In this document: one piece after another, positions 52,096-61,267 of the stretch
Layout: the number at the start of each line of letters is the position of its first letter
How positions within the stretch are numbered: the stretch's first letter is position 1
From: an uncultured Bacteroides sp.
GTDB taxonomy: Bacteria > Bacteroidota > Bacteroidia > Bacteroidales > UBA932
DNA: 64,000 nt
Assembly (NCBI GenBank): GCA_945874355.1
Contig: CAMCGB010000005.1
Coordinates: 99,569-163,568 of the forward strand
Direction: 5' to 3'
The notes under the pieces: model-generated
What the model was told of the DNA's origin: nothing
Database searches by the model: none
What the model saw: only the letters and a program-made list of their open reading frames with translations
Position numbers and translations under genes: made by a program

Positions 52096-53511
52096 TTAGT
52101 ACAGATTATCTTCTTTCATAGCCTGTTCCACGTCGTCAGGGGCGATGGGCAGCCTCTTCTGGCCAAGGCGGCGCACTCCGTCGGCAGTAATCAGAAGGTC
52201 GTCCTCCAGCCTTATACCTCCGAAGTCGTAGTATTTCTCAAGGGCGCTGTAATTCACCATATCGGCGAAGGTCCCCTGGCGGCGGTACTGGTCGATGAGG
52301 GCAGGTATGAAGTATATTCCGGGTTCGTCTGTTATCACATTGCCCTCGCGCAGCCTTCTTGCCATCCTGAGGCTTCCGAGGCCCAGCTGGGACGAACGGC
52401 TCTGGTCGGGGTCATATCCCACCAGATCTTCGCCATAGTCTTCCATATCGTGCACGTCAAGACCCATATTGTGGCCCAGTCCGTGGGGCATGAAGAGCCC
52501 GCAGACTCCCTCTGCAACCATATCGTCCACCTTGCCTTTTACAAGGCCGAGGTCCTTCAGGCCGCCGAGCATATGGGCAGCAACGGCAAGATGAGCGTCA
52601 CGATAGCTGACTCCGGGACGGACCATATTGTATACCAGCTCATTGCACTCATAGACTATGGTGTATATATCCCTTTGGCGGGCGGTGAACTTGCCTCCTG
52701 TAGGATAGGTGCGGGTGAAGTCCGAAGCATAGTGCATATTGTTCTCGGCACCAGCATCGACAACCATCAGTTTTCCGCTCTCGACCAAGCAGTCGTGGCT
52801 GTGGCAGTGGAAGATTTCGCCGTGCTGGGTAAGGATGGTCGAGAAACTTACACCCCAGCCTTCGGACAGGGTTACGGCTTCCATCTGTCCCACTATCCTC
52901 TGTTCGAGCTCGCCAATCCTGATGCCTTTGCGGGCGGCTGTATGCATACGGTAGCCTATATTGCAGGCGTGCTCAATCTGCTCTATCTCCCGGGGCTCTT
53001 TGACTAGGCGCATTTCGATGACGGCCTTGACGAGCTCCTCACTGGCCTTGGGGCAGGCTTTCTTTCCCCGGCAGACGACCTCTGAGGGGTCAAGGGAGAG
53101 AAGAGAAGACAGCAACGAAGCATTGTAGTGGCGGCTCGCAGGGATGAAATGCACCTGACGGCCCTTCAGGGCGTCCTTGAGGGCATCATAAGGAGCGACT
53201 TTCTCCACTCCGCACTTTGCGGCCAGGCTCGCAACCGAGGGCATAGGTCCCATCCAGATGATGTCGTCGAGGCTGAAGTCGTCGGCGTAGATGACTTCCT
53301 CCCCGCTCTCGAGGTCAATGGTCGCGGCAAAGCGAGGCTCGTCAATGCCGAAGAAATACAGCCAGGTGCTGTCCTGGCGCCACTTGTAGCAATTGTCCCT
53401 GTACTGTGCGGGAGAGTCCACATTGCCTAGCATAAGGACCACACCTTTGCAGTCCTTCATCTTCTGCAGCAGCGCCCTGCGCCGTGCAACATATACTTCT
53501 TTTTCAAACAT
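52096..53511 (-). CDS. pepP: Aminopeptidase P (M24B)
   Basis: 471-residue metallopeptidase that removes N-terminal residues preceding proline. N-terminal domain FEKEVYVARRRALLQKMKDC and FFGIDEPRFAATIDLESGEEV. Metal ligands: LMVVDAGAENNMHYASDFTRTYP (two Asp), MPHGLGHNMGLDVHDM (His), ITDEPGIYF (Glu) and GGIRLEDDLLIT (Glu). ATG 53511 is chosen, because the earlier start at 53544 precedes the promoter. A -7 box lies only 6 bases upstream, so the mRNA may be leaderless. A second, longer M24B enzyme lies at 21-22.8 kb. Confidence 0.93.
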   Translation of the reverse strand: MFEKEVYVARRRALLQKMKDCKGVVLMLGNVDSPAQYRDNCYKWRQDSTWLYFFGIDEPRFAATIDLESGEEVIYADDFSLDDIIWMGPMPSVASLAAKCGVEKVAPYDALKDALKGRQVHFIPASRHYNASLLSSLLSLDPSEVVCRGKKACPKASEELVKAVIEMRLVKEPREIEQIEHACNIGYRMHTAARKGIRIGELEQRIVGQMEAVTLSEGWGVSFSTILTQHGEIFHCHSHDCLVESGKLMVVDAGAENNMHYASDFTRTYPTGGKFTARQRDIYTIVYECNELVYNMVRPGVSYRDAHLAVAAHMLGGLKDLGLVKGKVDDMVAEGVCGLFMPHGLGHNMGLDVHDMEDYGEDLVGYDPDQSRSSQLGLGSLRMARRLREGNVITDEPGIYFIPALIDQYRRQGTFADMVNYSALEKYYDFGGIRLEDDLLITADGVRRLGQKRLPIAPDDVEQAMKEDNLY

Positions 53512-53517
53512 ACCCGG

Positions 53518-53525
53518 CAAAGATA
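53518..53525 (-). promoter_or_regulatory. -7 box of the pepP-fabG-comF unit
   Basis: TATCTTTG on the minus strand, 6 bases before the pepP ATG. If used as usual, transcription would start at or next to the ATG. Confidence 0.45.
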
Positions 53526-53611
53526 GCAAAAAAGAGCCGAACATAGTGTTATCCCGCGCCGAAAATCGTGAGATTAGAGAAGAGAACGGCTAGGGACGAG
53601 CCGGAAACAAT

Positions 53612-53646
53612 AAAGGCAACCGACTGAAATTCAGCTAGTTGCCTTT
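53612..53646 (-). terminator. Terminator after the str operon and tRNA(CAU)
   Basis: AAAGGCAAC pairs perfectly with GTTGCCTTT (53612-53620/53638-53646), with an inner CTGAA/TTCAG pair. On the minus strand TTTATTGTTT follows, a rho-independent terminator shape. Confidence 0.8.
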
Positions 53647-53650
53647 GTCG

Positions 53651-53724
53651 TGGTCCCTGCAGGGCATGATCCTGCGACTCCCTGATTATGAGTCAGGTGC
53701 TCTAACCAACTGAGCTAAGGGACC
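53651..53724 (-). tRNA. tRNA with anticodon CAT (Met, or Ile2 after modification)
   Basis: 74 bases including the discriminator A. Acceptor GGTCCCT pairs with AGGGACC, the D-arm is GCTCAGTTGGTTAGAGC, the anticodon stem CCTGA/TCAGG holds loop CTCATAA, and the T-stem is GCAGG/CCTGC. The T-loop reads ATCATGC rather than TTCRANY. It is read in the same direction as rpsJ after a hairpin. Elongator Met is more likely than lysidine-type Ile2, but sequence alone does not settle it. Confidence 0.85.
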
Positions 53725-53728
53725 TGAT

Positions 53729-53748
53729 GGGCGGTCTTAATACCGCCC
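53729..53748 (-). terminator. Hairpin between rpsJ and tRNA(CAU)
   Basis: GGGCGGT/ACCGCCC (53729-53735/53742-53748) starts 4 bases after the rpsJ stop and lacks a U-tract, so it may be a processing or mRNA-end hairpin rather than a terminator. Confidence 0.5.
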
Positions 53749-53752
53749 GATA

Positions 53753-54058
53753 TCACACTTTAATCTCAACTTCTACACCTGAAGGCAGCTCAAGCTTCAT
53801 CAAAGCGTCAACAGTCTTGGCGTTTGAATCCTCTATATCGAGAAGCCTGCGGTATGAATCGAGCTCAAACTGCTCGCGTGACTTCTTGTTCACGAAAGTC
53901 GAGCGGTTAACGGTGAAGATCTTCTTGTTGGTGGGAAGAGGAATGGGGCCATTCACCTTCGCGCCGGTAGACTTCACTGTGTCCACGATCTTAGCCACTG
54001 ACTTGTCAACGAGCATATGATCGAAAGACTTGAGTTTAATTCTGATTTTCTGGCTCAT
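53753..54058 (-). CDS. rpsJ: 30S ribosomal protein S10
   Basis: 101 residues, complete: [47 protein letters not shown] and the C-terminal [12 protein letters not shown]10 also acts in Nus-type antitermination. It follows fusA after 32 bases. In most Bacteroidetes rplC comes next; here a hairpin and tRNA(CAU) end the unit. Confidence 0.97.
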   Translation of the reverse strand: MSQKIRIKLKSFDHMLVDKSVAKIVDTVKSTGAKVNGPIPLPTNKKIFTVNRSTFVNKKSREQFELDSYRRLLDIEDSNAKTVDALMKLELPSGVEVEIKV

Positions 54059-54090
54059 ATAATTTCAATTACAGTTCAAAGTTAGTAAAA

Positions 54091-56205
54091 CTATTCGTCA
54101 TCTGAAAGCTTATAGCCGCTTTTTTCGATGATATCCTTAGCCATAGTTGCCGGAACCTCTGAGTAGTGGTCGAATGACATTGTGCTGGTAGCACGTCCTG
54201 AAGACAGGGTACGGAGCACGGTCACATAGCCGAACTGCTCTGCGAGAGGCACGAAGGCCTTCACGACGCGGGCGCCGTTGGCGGTTGAATCCATAGCGAC
54301 AATCTGTCCGCGACGACGGTTGAGGTCACCTACAATCTCTCCCATATAATCCTCCGGAGTTACAACCTCGAGGTTCATAATAGGCTCGAGGATAACAGGG
54401 TGGCACTTGGGGCAGGCGTGGCGGAAGGCCATACGTGCGGCAAGCTCAAATGAGAGCTGGTCGGAATCGACAGGGTGGTAAGAACCGTCGAGGAGGGTAA
54501 CCTTGAGAGACTGAACCTCGTAGCCGGCAAGACAGCCGTTGGCCATAGCGGCCTCGAAGCCCTTCTGTACGCAAGGTACGAACTCCTTGGGAACGTTTCC
54601 TCCCTTGACCTGGTTGTCGAACTGGAGTCCGGTGACTCCCTCGTCTGCAGGTCCAATCTCGACGATAATGTCGGCGAACTTACCACGACCACCGGTCTGC
54701 TTCTTGAACACCTCACGGTGCTGCACAGAAGTGGTGATGGCTTCCTTGTAGTTAACCTGGGGAGCACCCTGGTTGATCTCTACGCCGAACTCGCGACGGA
54801 GACGGTCCACGATGATGTCAAGGTGGAGCTCACCCATACCGCTGATGACGGTCTGGCCGGTCTCGTGATCTGACTTGACGGTAAAGGTCGGGTCTTCCTC
54901 GGCAAGTTTTGCAAGGGCCATTCCGAGTTTGTCAAGGTCCTTCTGGGTCTTGGGCTCAACTGCGATACCGATAACGGGATCGGGGAACTCCATAGACTCG
55001 AGGGCGAACTTGCAGTTCTCTGCGCAAATGGTATCACCGGTGCGCAGGTCCTTGAAACCTACTGCTGCACAGATGTCTCCTGCCTCTACGAACTCGATGG
55101 GGTTCTGGTGGTTGGAGTGCATCTGATACAGACGGGCCACTCTTTCCTTCTTGCCTGAACGGCTGTTGAGCACATAAGAGCCGGCGTCGAGATGTCCCGA
55201 GTAAGCCCTGATATAAGCCAGACGGCCTACATAGGGATCGGTAGCAATCTTGAACACGAGGCCGCAGAAAGGCTCGGTAGCTGCAGGCTTGAGGTCAACC
55301 TCTTCGTTGGTATTGAGGTCGGTGGCTTTGGTGTCGCCGATGTCAAGCGGAGAAGGCAGGTAACGCATCACTGCATCGAGAAGGAACTGCACACCCTTGT
55401 TCTTGAATGAAGAACCGCAGCAGGCAGGAACAATCTGCATTGCGATGGTTCCCTTGCGCAGGGCGGCGATAATCTCATCCTCAGTGATGGATTCAGGATC
55501 CTCGAAGTACTTGTCCATCAGGGCGTCATCGCACTCGGCGGCAGCCTCGACGAGCTTGTCTCTCCAGAGGGCGACCTGGTCTTCCATATCGGCAGGAATG
55601 TCCTGAATCTGATAGTTGACCAGCTCATCGCCGGAATCGTAGATGATGGCCTTCTTGGCAATCAGGTCAACGATACCCTGGAACTTCTCCTCGGAACCTA
55701 TAGGCAGACAGATAGGAACGGCGGTGGCTCCGAGTTTGGTCTTGATTTCCTCGACACAGGCGAGGAAGTCAGCACCTACACGGTCCATTTTGTTCACATA
55801 CGCAATCTTGGGGACACGGTACTTGTCAGCCTGGCGCCATACGGTTTCAGACTGGGGCTGCACCCTTCCCACAGCGCAGAACGTGGCCACAGTTCCGTCC
55901 AGAACACGAAGCGAACGCTCAACTTCCACTGTGAAATCCACGTGACCCGGAGTGTCTATCAGGTTGATCTGATAGGTGTCTCCCTTATAGTGCCAGAATG
56001 CTGTGGTTGCGGCAGAAGTAATGGTAATACCTCTCTCCTGCTCCTGAACCATCCAGTCCATCGTAGCTGCACCTTCATGGACCTCACCAATCTTGTGGGT
56101 CTTTCCGGTGTAGTAGAGGATTCGCTCGGAAGTGGTCGTTTTACCGGCATCGATGTGGGCCATGATGCCGATGTTTCTCGTGTACTTTAGATCTCTTTTT
56201 GCCAT
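54091..56205 (-). CDS. fusA: Elongation factor G
   Basis: Translocation GTPase, 704 residues, full length. GTPase motifs: [15 protein letters not shown] (P-loop), RGITITSAA (switch I), [17 protein letters not shown] and [10 protein letters not shown]. Domain III-V sequence ([51 protein letters not shown]) is intact. With rpsL, rpsG and rpsJ it makes up the str operon, so it is taken as the housekeeping EF-G. Confidence 0.98.
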   Translation of the reverse strand: MAKRDLKYTRNIGIMAHIDAGKTTTSERILYYTGKTHKIGEVHEGAATMDWMVQEQERGITITSAATTAFWHYKGDTYQINLIDTPGHVDFTVEVERSLRVLDGTVATFCAVGRVQPQSETVWRQADKYRVPKIAYVNKMDRVGADFLACVEEIKTKLGATAVPICLPIGSEEKFQGIVDLIAKKAIIYDSGDELVNYQIQDIPADMEDQVALWRDKLVEAAAECDDALMDKYFEDPESITEDEIIAALRKGTIAMQIVPACCGSSFKNKGVQFLLDAVMRYLPSPLDIGDTKATDLNTNEEVDLKPAATEPFCGLVFKIATDPYVGRLAYIRAYSGHLDAGSYVLNSRSGKKERVARLYQMHSNHQNPIEFVEAGDICAAVGFKDLRTGDTICAENCKFALESMEFPDPVIGIAVEPKTQKDLDKLGMALAKLAEEDPTFTVKSDHETGQTVISGMGELHLDIIVDRLRREFGVEINQGAPQVNYKEAITTSVQHREVFKKQTGGRGKFADIIVEIGPADEGVTGLQFDNQVKGGNVPKEFVPCVQKGFEAAMANGCLAGYEVQSLKVTLLDGSYHPVDSDQLSFELAARMAFRHACPKCHPVILEPIMNLEVVTPEDYMGEIVGDLNRRRGQIVAMDSTANGARVVKAFVPLAEQFGYVTVLRTLSSGRATSTMSFDHYSEVPATMAKDIIEKSGYKLSDDE

Positions 56206-56224
56206 CTGCTTAACTAACTACTAA

Positions 56225-56701
56225 CTAAAATCTGAAGTGGGCGAAGGCCTTGTTGGCTTCTGCCATCTTGTGCATATCCTCTTTGCGCTTGTATGCACCG
56301 CCTTCATTGTTATACGCTGCGATAATCTCAGCACAAAGTTTTTCTGCCATCGAGTGGCCGGAACGCTTGCGGGCGAAGTTTATCAGATTCTTCATCGAGA
56401 CAGAAATCTTCCTTTCCGGGCGCAACTCAGTAGGCACCTGGAAGTTGGCTCCACCGATACGGCGTGACTTGACCTCAATCTGAGGGGTTACGTTCTCGAG
56501 AGCCTTCCTCCAAATATCTAGAGGAGCCTTGTCAGAATCTTTCATCTTCTCGCCTACCATGTCAATGGCATCGTAAAAAATAGAATACGCGATACTCTTC
56601 TTCCCCTGCAACATAAGATTGTTCACGAAGCGGGTAACCTGCGTGTCGTGAAACTTAGGATCAGGAAGTAGAATCCTCTTCTTAGGCTTTGCTTTTCTCA
56701 T
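56225..56701 (-). CDS. rpsG: 30S ribosomal protein S7
   Basis: 158 residues: [30 protein letters not shown], the [23 protein letters not shown] rRNA-binding loop and the C-terminal [12 protein letters not shown]. It initiates assembly of the 30S head and may regulate the operon. 40 bases after rpsL; fusA follows after 19 bases. Confidence 0.97.
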   Translation of the reverse strand: MRKAKPKKRILLPDPKFHDTQVTRFVNNLMLQGKKSIAYSIFYDAIDMVGEKMKDSDKAPLDIWRKALENVTPQIEVKSRRIGGANFQVPTELRPERKISVSMKNLINFARKRSGHSMAEKLCAEIIAAYNNEGGAYKRKEDMHKMAEANKAFAHFRF

Positions 56702-56741
56702 TACTGTGAAAAATTAAAAATTAAAACCATCCTTCAGGCAA

Positions 56742-57113
56742 TTACTTTGGCCTCTTTGCTCCATAGAGGGAACGTGACTGAGTACGTCCTTCTACGCCGG
56801 CAGTATCCAAAGCTCCTCTAAGGATGTGGTAACGTACACCAGGGAGGTCCTTAACACGACCACCGCGAACGAGCACGATTGAGTGCTCCTGCAGGTTGTG
56901 GCCCTCTCCAGGTATGTAGGCATTGACCTCTTTTGAGTTTGTGAGACGTACACGGGCAACCTTACGCATTGCGGAGTTAGGTTTCTTGGGGGTGGTTGTG
57001 TACACCCTGATGCATACGCCACGCTTCTGAGGACAAGCATCCAACGCACGAGACTTTGATTTTACCTCAATAACCTCGCGTCCTTTGCGAACCAATTGTT
57101 GAATTGTGGGCAT
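56742..57113 (-). CDS. rpsL: 30S ribosomal protein S12
   Basis: 123 residues at the decoding centre. [43 protein letters not shown] and [30 protein letters not shown] are canonical. Streptomycin-relevant Lys in [10 protein letters not shown] and KDLPGV is wild-type in appearance. First gene of the str operon behind a strong promoter. Confidence 0.98.
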   Translation of the reverse strand: MPTIQQLVRKGREVIEVKSKSRALDACPQKRGVCIRVYTTTPKKPNSAMRKVARVRLTNSKEVNAYIPGEGHNLQEHSIVLVRGGRVKDLPGVRYHILRGALDTAGVEGRTQSRSLYGAKRPK

Positions 57114-57141
57114 AAATGATTGTTAACAAATAAATTATAAA

Positions 57142-57195
57142 AGCCCCCATAAAATTGGGGGCTGCAAATATACGCAAAATTAAACAAATTGCAAA
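57142..57195 (-). promoter_or_regulatory. rpsL promoter with hairpin at the transcription start
   Basis: On the minus strand TTTG (57192-57195), exactly 19 bases, then TATATTTG (57165-57172). AGCCCCC/GGGGGCT (57142-57148/57157-57163) follows at once, with loop ATTTTAT-like sequence and then TTTTATAATTT. With +1 expected near 57160 the mRNA begins inside the stem, as seen for rplM. Confidence 0.65.
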
Positions 57196-57199
57196 ATTT

Positions 57200-57217
57200 G
57201 GAGAAATCTTTTCCTCC
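57200..57217 (-). terminator. Weak terminator candidate after the OmpA/TPR gene
   Basis: A short imperfect stem (GGAGGAAA with TTTCTCC on the minus strand) followed by AAATTTT, just after the stop at 57226. It overlaps the region upstream of rpsL. Confidence 0.3.
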
Positions 57218-57225
57218 GCCAGATG

Positions 57226-58863
57226 CTATCTGTAAGCTGCGAACTCAACATCCTTGGCGGCCTTTGCCTTGAAAGCGTCGTTGAGGGAGTCAAGATTCTT
57301 CTGGACCTCGGAGGCGTTACCCTTGCGGGCGGCGACGATGGCGCGGAGATAAGTGCTCTTCGGGCAAGAGCAGGTGATGCTCTTCTCGGCCTTGTCATAC
57401 TCTCCGTTGAGGATGAATGCAACGGCGGCGTTGTGTCCGGTCTGTCCCTCGAAGTACTTGGCTGCTGCGGCATAGTTACCCTTCTGGAGCTCGATGATTC
57501 CAAGGTTTGCCTTAGCCTCGGCTGAGCCTGCCTGCTTGAAGAGCTTGGCAGCTGCGTCAACATTGCCCTTCTGGAGCTCGCATACACCCTTTGCATTGAC
57601 TACGTCAGCGTCAGAGGTCTTTACCTTTGCGAGGTACTTCTCGGCGTCGGAGGTCTTGCCTGCCTTGAGGCTGAGCACTGCGAGGTTGAAGTTGGCCCTG
57701 TCTGAGCCGAACTTGTCGGCGGCTATCTTGTAGAGTTCAGCCTTGCGGTCTGCGTTGGTTGAGTTGGCGGCAACCCTGAGAAGAGCCTCCTCGTCAAGCA
57801 CGTCAACTGCCTTTGCAGCAAGCTCCTCGAGCTCGGCATCGGAGAAGTTCTGATAGTCAACCTCGGCGATGAAGCGTGCACGGCGAAGCTCGGGGAAGAC
57901 GTTCTTGTTGATCTCGGTGTAAACCTGGGACATGTTCCTGATCTCGCTCTCACGCACTGCAGGGTCGCTGTACATTGAAAGCACTCTGAGGATGAGCTCC
58001 TTGTCCTGGATGTTGGACTTCTGGACTGCCTCCTGGAAGCCTTCCCAGTCCTGACCCATGCTCTTGACCTGAAGATCGTCGGTCTTCATGCCTCCGGTAA
58101 CCTTGTTCCAAGCCTTCTGGGCTGACTCGGCTCTCTTATCTGAAAGCTTGGCGTTGTAAGCCTGGCCTCCTTCGGGAGAAGCATAAGCGACAACTTTGGT
58201 GCCGGTGACGGTGTAGCGGGGATCTGCAGCAATCTCCTCAAGGGCAGCCTGAAGCTCCTTCACTGACTCTGAGCGGAGCTCGCTGCGCTTTACGTTGGCG
58301 CTGTTGTAGTCGTAGAGAATCTGTCCCTCGGCGCTCTCGTGAAGCACAGCCTGATAGTTGTCCTTCTTGAAGCTGTAGGTTCCGCCGGTGGTGGCGAGAA
58401 GCTGGGTCACATTGCAGCCGTCTGCCACTTTCACTGCAGGAATCTCGATGGCCTCACCCTTGTAGTAGGCTACGCTCCTGAGCTCGAGATAAGACTTCTC
58501 GACGCCCTTCTCATACTTGAAGGAGACGCTCTCCTTGACGGTAGTGGGCTGCTTTGAGTTGATGACTTTGTAGTTGTCCTTGACTTTCTCACCCTGATAT
58601 TTGAAAGCTTTGCCTTCCTGCTCGCCTCCCTCATAAACGAGGACGGGAGTTACGACCATTGTGGCCTGAGGGTGGAAATAATTGGCGGGGAAAGATACTG
58701 TGATGTCGGCATCAATCTCATCCCCAACGAGAGCAAGCACTTCGGGGGTGCAGTCAATATTGACGTTCTCGGCAAGTTTCATCTGTTCTGCCCTTGACTT
58801 TGAGCAGGAAGCGGCTGAAATCACCATTGCGCCTAAGGCGAGATAAGTAATAATTCTTTTCAT
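57226..58863 (-). CDS. Lipoprotein with OmpA-like and TPR domains
   Basis: 545 residues with lipobox SAASC near residue 20. A beta-rich N-terminal region (VNIDCTPEVLALVGDEIDADITVSFPANYFHP, a DUF3868-like look) is followed by an OmpA-like peptidoglycan-binding part (ILYDYNSANVKRSEL, VVAYASPEGGQAYNAKLSDKRAESAQKAW). The C-terminal third has TPR units (FNLAVLSLKAGKTSDAEKYLAKV, GVCELQKGNVDAAAKLFKQAG, GIIELQKGNYAAAAKYFEGQ). It probably ties the outer membrane to the wall. Codon bias suggests strong expression. Divergent from the sigma54 activator. Confidence 0.8.
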   Translation of the reverse strand: MKRIITYLALGAMVISAASCSKSRAEQMKLAENVNIDCTPEVLALVGDEIDADITVSFPANYFHPQATMVVTPVLVYEGGEQEGKAFKYQGEKVKDNYKVINSKQPTTVKESVSFKYEKGVEKSYLELRSVAYYKGEAIEIPAVKVADGCNVTQLLATTGGTYSFKKDNYQAVLHESAEGQILYDYNSANVKRSELRSESVKELQAALEEIAADPRYTVTGTKVVAYASPEGGQAYNAKLSDKRAESAQKAWNKVTGGMKTDDLQVKSMGQDWEGFQEAVQKSNIQDKELILRVLSMYSDPAVRESEIRNMSQVYTEINKNVFPELRRARFIAEVDYQNFSDAELEELAAKAVDVLDEEALLRVAANSTNADRKAELYKIAADKFGSDRANFNLAVLSLKAGKTSDAEKYLAKVKTSDADVVNAKGVCELQKGNVDAAAKLFKQAGSAEAKANLGIIELQKGNYAAAAKYFEGQTGHNAAVAFILNGEYDKAEKSITCSCPKSTYLRAIVAARKGNASEVQKNLDSLNDAFKAKAAKDVEFAAYR

Positions 58864-58909
58864 AAAATGTTTGTTTAACCTGATTTATCCTTGTATTTGT
58901 ATCATTCTA

Positions 58910-58937
58910 CAAAAATAAACAATTTTTGTTAACTTTG
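58910..58937. promoter_or_regulatory. Divergent promoters of the OmpA/TPR and sigma54-activator genes
   Basis: TATTTTTG on the minus strand (58910-58917) gives a leader of about 45 bases for the OmpA/TPR gene. TAACTTTG on the plus strand (58930-58937) is only 7 bases before the activator ATG, another near-leaderless arrangement. No -33 boxes are clear. Confidence 0.45.
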
Positions 58938-58944
58938 TCTCGTT

Positions 58945-60186
58945 ATGGATACGATAGAGTTACAAAGAATAAAAAATAAGTATGACATCATCGGCAGCGA
59001 CCCTATGCTGAACCACGCGATAGAGACCGCCGTCTCTGTTGCGCCTACCGACCTGACGGTGCTCATTACCGGAGAAAGCGGAACGGGCAAGGATGTCATC
59101 CCCCAGATAATACACCAGAACAGTCTCAGAAGGACCGGCAAATACCTTGCCGTAAACTGCGGCGCCATCCCCGAAGGCACTATAAACGCCGAGCTGTTCG
59201 GCCACGAGAAGGGTGCGTTCACCGGAGCTGTGGGAGAGAGGAAGGGTTATTTCGAGGAGGCGAACGGAGGCACTCTGTTTCTCGATGAAATAGGAGAACT
59301 CCCCAAGGAGACCCAGGCCCTGCTGCTGAGGGTGCTCCAGAACGGGGAATATATAAAGGTGGGATCGTCCAAAGTCGAGAAGACCGACGTGAGGGTGATT
59401 GCCGCGACGAACGTGAACCTGTCCTACGCTGTTGCGACCGGCAAATTCCGCGAGGACCTGTATTATAGGTTATCAGGCATCCAGATTCAGATGCCTTCGC
59501 TGCGGGAGCGCAACAAGGACGATGTGTACCTGCTGTTCAGGAAGTTCTCGTCCGACTTTGCAGAGAAGTACAAGCTCAGCAAACTGAGTCTCAACCACGA
59601 AGCCATCCACCTGCTGACTTCCTACAGGTGGCCGGGCAACATACGCCAGCTCAAGAACATAGCCGAGACAGTGACGGCGATGGAGTCCAAGCCCCTGAGG
59701 GACCTCTCGGAGAGAATCGAGCTGGGAGCGGGCGTGGTGCAGAAGTACATCCCGCAGGAGAGCGGGGCGCTGATAGTGCCCGCCTCGGCGCAGGGCGGCT
59801 CGTCAGCCATGAGCGACTCCGAAAAGGAGCAGATAATCAAGGCTATACTGTATCTCAAGGGAGAAGTTGACTCGCTCAAGAACGCCGTCAAGGCTCTGAG
59901 TTCCCGCGCGCCCTCCGGCCCGGGTCCCGAAAGGGAAGCTGAGAAGGTGCATTTCCCTTCGCTCAGCGACAGCACCATCCTCACCGAGATCGAGCAGGAG
60001 GAAGAAGCTTCGCAGGCCAAGAGCGGGGTCGAAATGCCGGAAGACCTGAACATCAGGAAGATAAATGACGAGCTGATAAGAATCAGCCTGGAAAAGCACG
60101 GCGGAAGGGCCAAAGAAGTGGCAGAGGAGCTGGGCATCTCGGAAAGAACCGTGTACAGAAGGCTGGCAAAGATCAAGGGCAAATGA
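58945..60186 (+). CDS. Sigma54-dependent transcription activator without receiver domain
   Basis: 413 residues. The AAA+ domain starts at once: ITGESGTGKDV (Walker A), HEKGAFTGAVG (sigma54 contact GAFTGA), GGTLFLDEIGELP (Walker B) and FREDLYYRLSGIQIQMPSLRER. A long linker with SAQGGSSAMSDSEK precedes the Fis-type helix-turn-helix HGGRAKEVAEELGISERTVYRRL. There is no receiver or PAS part, so control is by other means. The lptE start overlaps its stop. In Bacteroidetes this gene regularly precedes lptE-TPR-secG. Confidence 0.92.
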   Translation: MDTIELQRIKNKYDIIGSDPMLNHAIETAVSVAPTDLTVLITGESGTGKDVIPQIIHQNSLRRTGKYLAVNCGAIPEGTINAELFGHEKGAFTGAVGERKGYFEEANGGTLFLDEIGELPKETQALLLRVLQNGEYIKVGSSKVEKTDVRVIAATNVNLSYAVATGKFREDLYYRLSGIQIQMPSLRERNKDDVYLLFRKFSSDFAEKYKLSKLSLNHEAIHLLTSYRWPGNIRQLKNIAETVTAMESKPLRDLSERIELGAGVVQKYIPQESGALIVPASAQGGSSAMSDSEKEQIIKAILYLKGEVDSLKNAVKALSSRAPSGPGPEREAEKVHFPSLSDSTILTEIEQEEEASQAKSGVEMPEDLNIRKINDELIRISLEKHGGRAKEVAEELGISERTVYRRLAKIKGK

Positions 60187-60692
60187 TGGGAAGAGCGAAA
60201 TTCATACTTGCTGCCCTGGCGGCACTTGTCGTAAGTTCCTGCGGAATCTATTCATTCTCGGGGACTTCCATCCAGCCTGACGTGAATACCGTGACCATCA
60301 ATTTCTTCGAGTACAAGGCGGTCAAGGTCAACCCTACCCTGAGCAACGACCTCACCGAGGCCCTCAAGACGAAGTTCCGCCAGATGACCAGGCTCGAGCA
60401 GGTTGAGATGGACGGCGACCTGGAGCTGTCGGGAGAGGTGACGGGCTACAGCGTGAGTATGGGCAGCGTGACAGCGGACGAGATCGCGGCCAGCAACAAG
60501 CTCACAATCACGGTCAAAGTGAGTTTCACCAACCGCAAGCATCCCGAGGACGATTTCACCGACCAGTCGTTCAGCGGCTATTCCGAGTATGATTCCACCC
60601 AGTCCCTGGATGCGGTCGAGGCCACTCTGACTGCCGAGATAGTAGAGAAGATTGTGGAAGACATTTTCAACGCAAGCGTAGCCCAATGGTAA
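60183..60692 (+). CDS. lptE: LPS-assembly lipoprotein LptE
   Basis: 169 residues with lipobox VSSC. It is the outer-membrane partner of LptD in LPS insertion. The diverged Bacteroidetes form is recognised by CGIYSFSGTSIQPDVNTVTINFFE and GEVTGYSVSM...NKLTITVKVSFTNRKHPEDDF, plus position after the sigma54 activator. ATG 60183 overlaps the activator's stop by 4 bases and the next gene by 7. Confidence 0.9.
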   Translation: MMGRAKFILAALAALVVSSCGIYSFSGTSIQPDVNTVTINFFEYKAVKVNPTLSNDLTEALKTKFRQMTRLEQVEMDGDLELSGEVTGYSVSMGSVTADEIAASNKLTITVKVSFTNRKHPEDDFTDQSFSGYSEYDSTQSLDAVEATLTAEIVEKIVEDIFNASVAQW

Positions 60693-61267
60693 ACCATATT
60701 GATATAGATGCTCTTACACTTGAAGAGCTGGGCGGCGTCGTGGACATTTATCCCTGGTACGCCGGGGCGAGGGCCGAGTTCTGCCGGAGGATGTCACAGA
60801 TGGGCCTTCTTACCCAGGAGCAGGTGGAGCAGTCGGCGCTCTATATGGCCTCACGCCAGTATTTTGCGCGCAGCCTGAAGGACAGGGTGCCGGAAAAGGA
60901 GGTCATTCGCGACAGGGATGTTGACTCCCAGATGCCCCTTGAGATAATCAAGGACAGGCCTCACGTGCCGGGCGGAGATTATTTTTCCAGCGAGCAGTAC
61001 AGAATGGCCCAGCAGCCCCAGGACAATATTTTCTCAAAATTCGCGGTCAAGGCACGCGAGGAAGGGTATGTGGACCATCCTGAGGCTGAAAGCGGAGAAG
61101 ATGATTTCTGCACCGAAACTCTTGCCCGCATATACCTCGAGCAGGACTATGCGCAGAAGGCAATTGAGATTTATTCGAAACTAAGTTTGCGATATCCGGA
61201 AAAAAGTATTTACTTTGCATCCCTTATTGAGGAAATAGAAAGAAAACAAAACAACGATAGTATATGA
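60686..61267 (+). CDS. TPR-like protein between lptE and secG
   Basis: 193 residues, no signal peptide. The N-terminal half is helical (TLEELGGVVDIYPWYAGARAEFCRRMSQMGLLTQEQ). The C-terminal FCTETLARIYLEQDYAQKAIEIYSKLSLRYPEKSIYFASLIEEIE is one TPR with a capping helix. Conserved at this place in Bacteroidetes, without known function. It overlaps both neighbours slightly, indicating coupled translation with lptE and secG. Confidence 0.8.
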   Translation: MVNHIDIDALTLEELGGVVDIYPWYAGARAEFCRRMSQMGLLTQEQVEQSALYMASRQYFARSLKDRVPEKEVIRDRDVDSQMPLEIIKDRPHVPGGDYFSSEQYRMAQQPQDNIFSKFAVKAREEGYVDHPEAESGEDDFCTETLARIYLEQDYAQKAIEIYSKLSLRYPEKSIYFASLIEEIERKQNNDSI

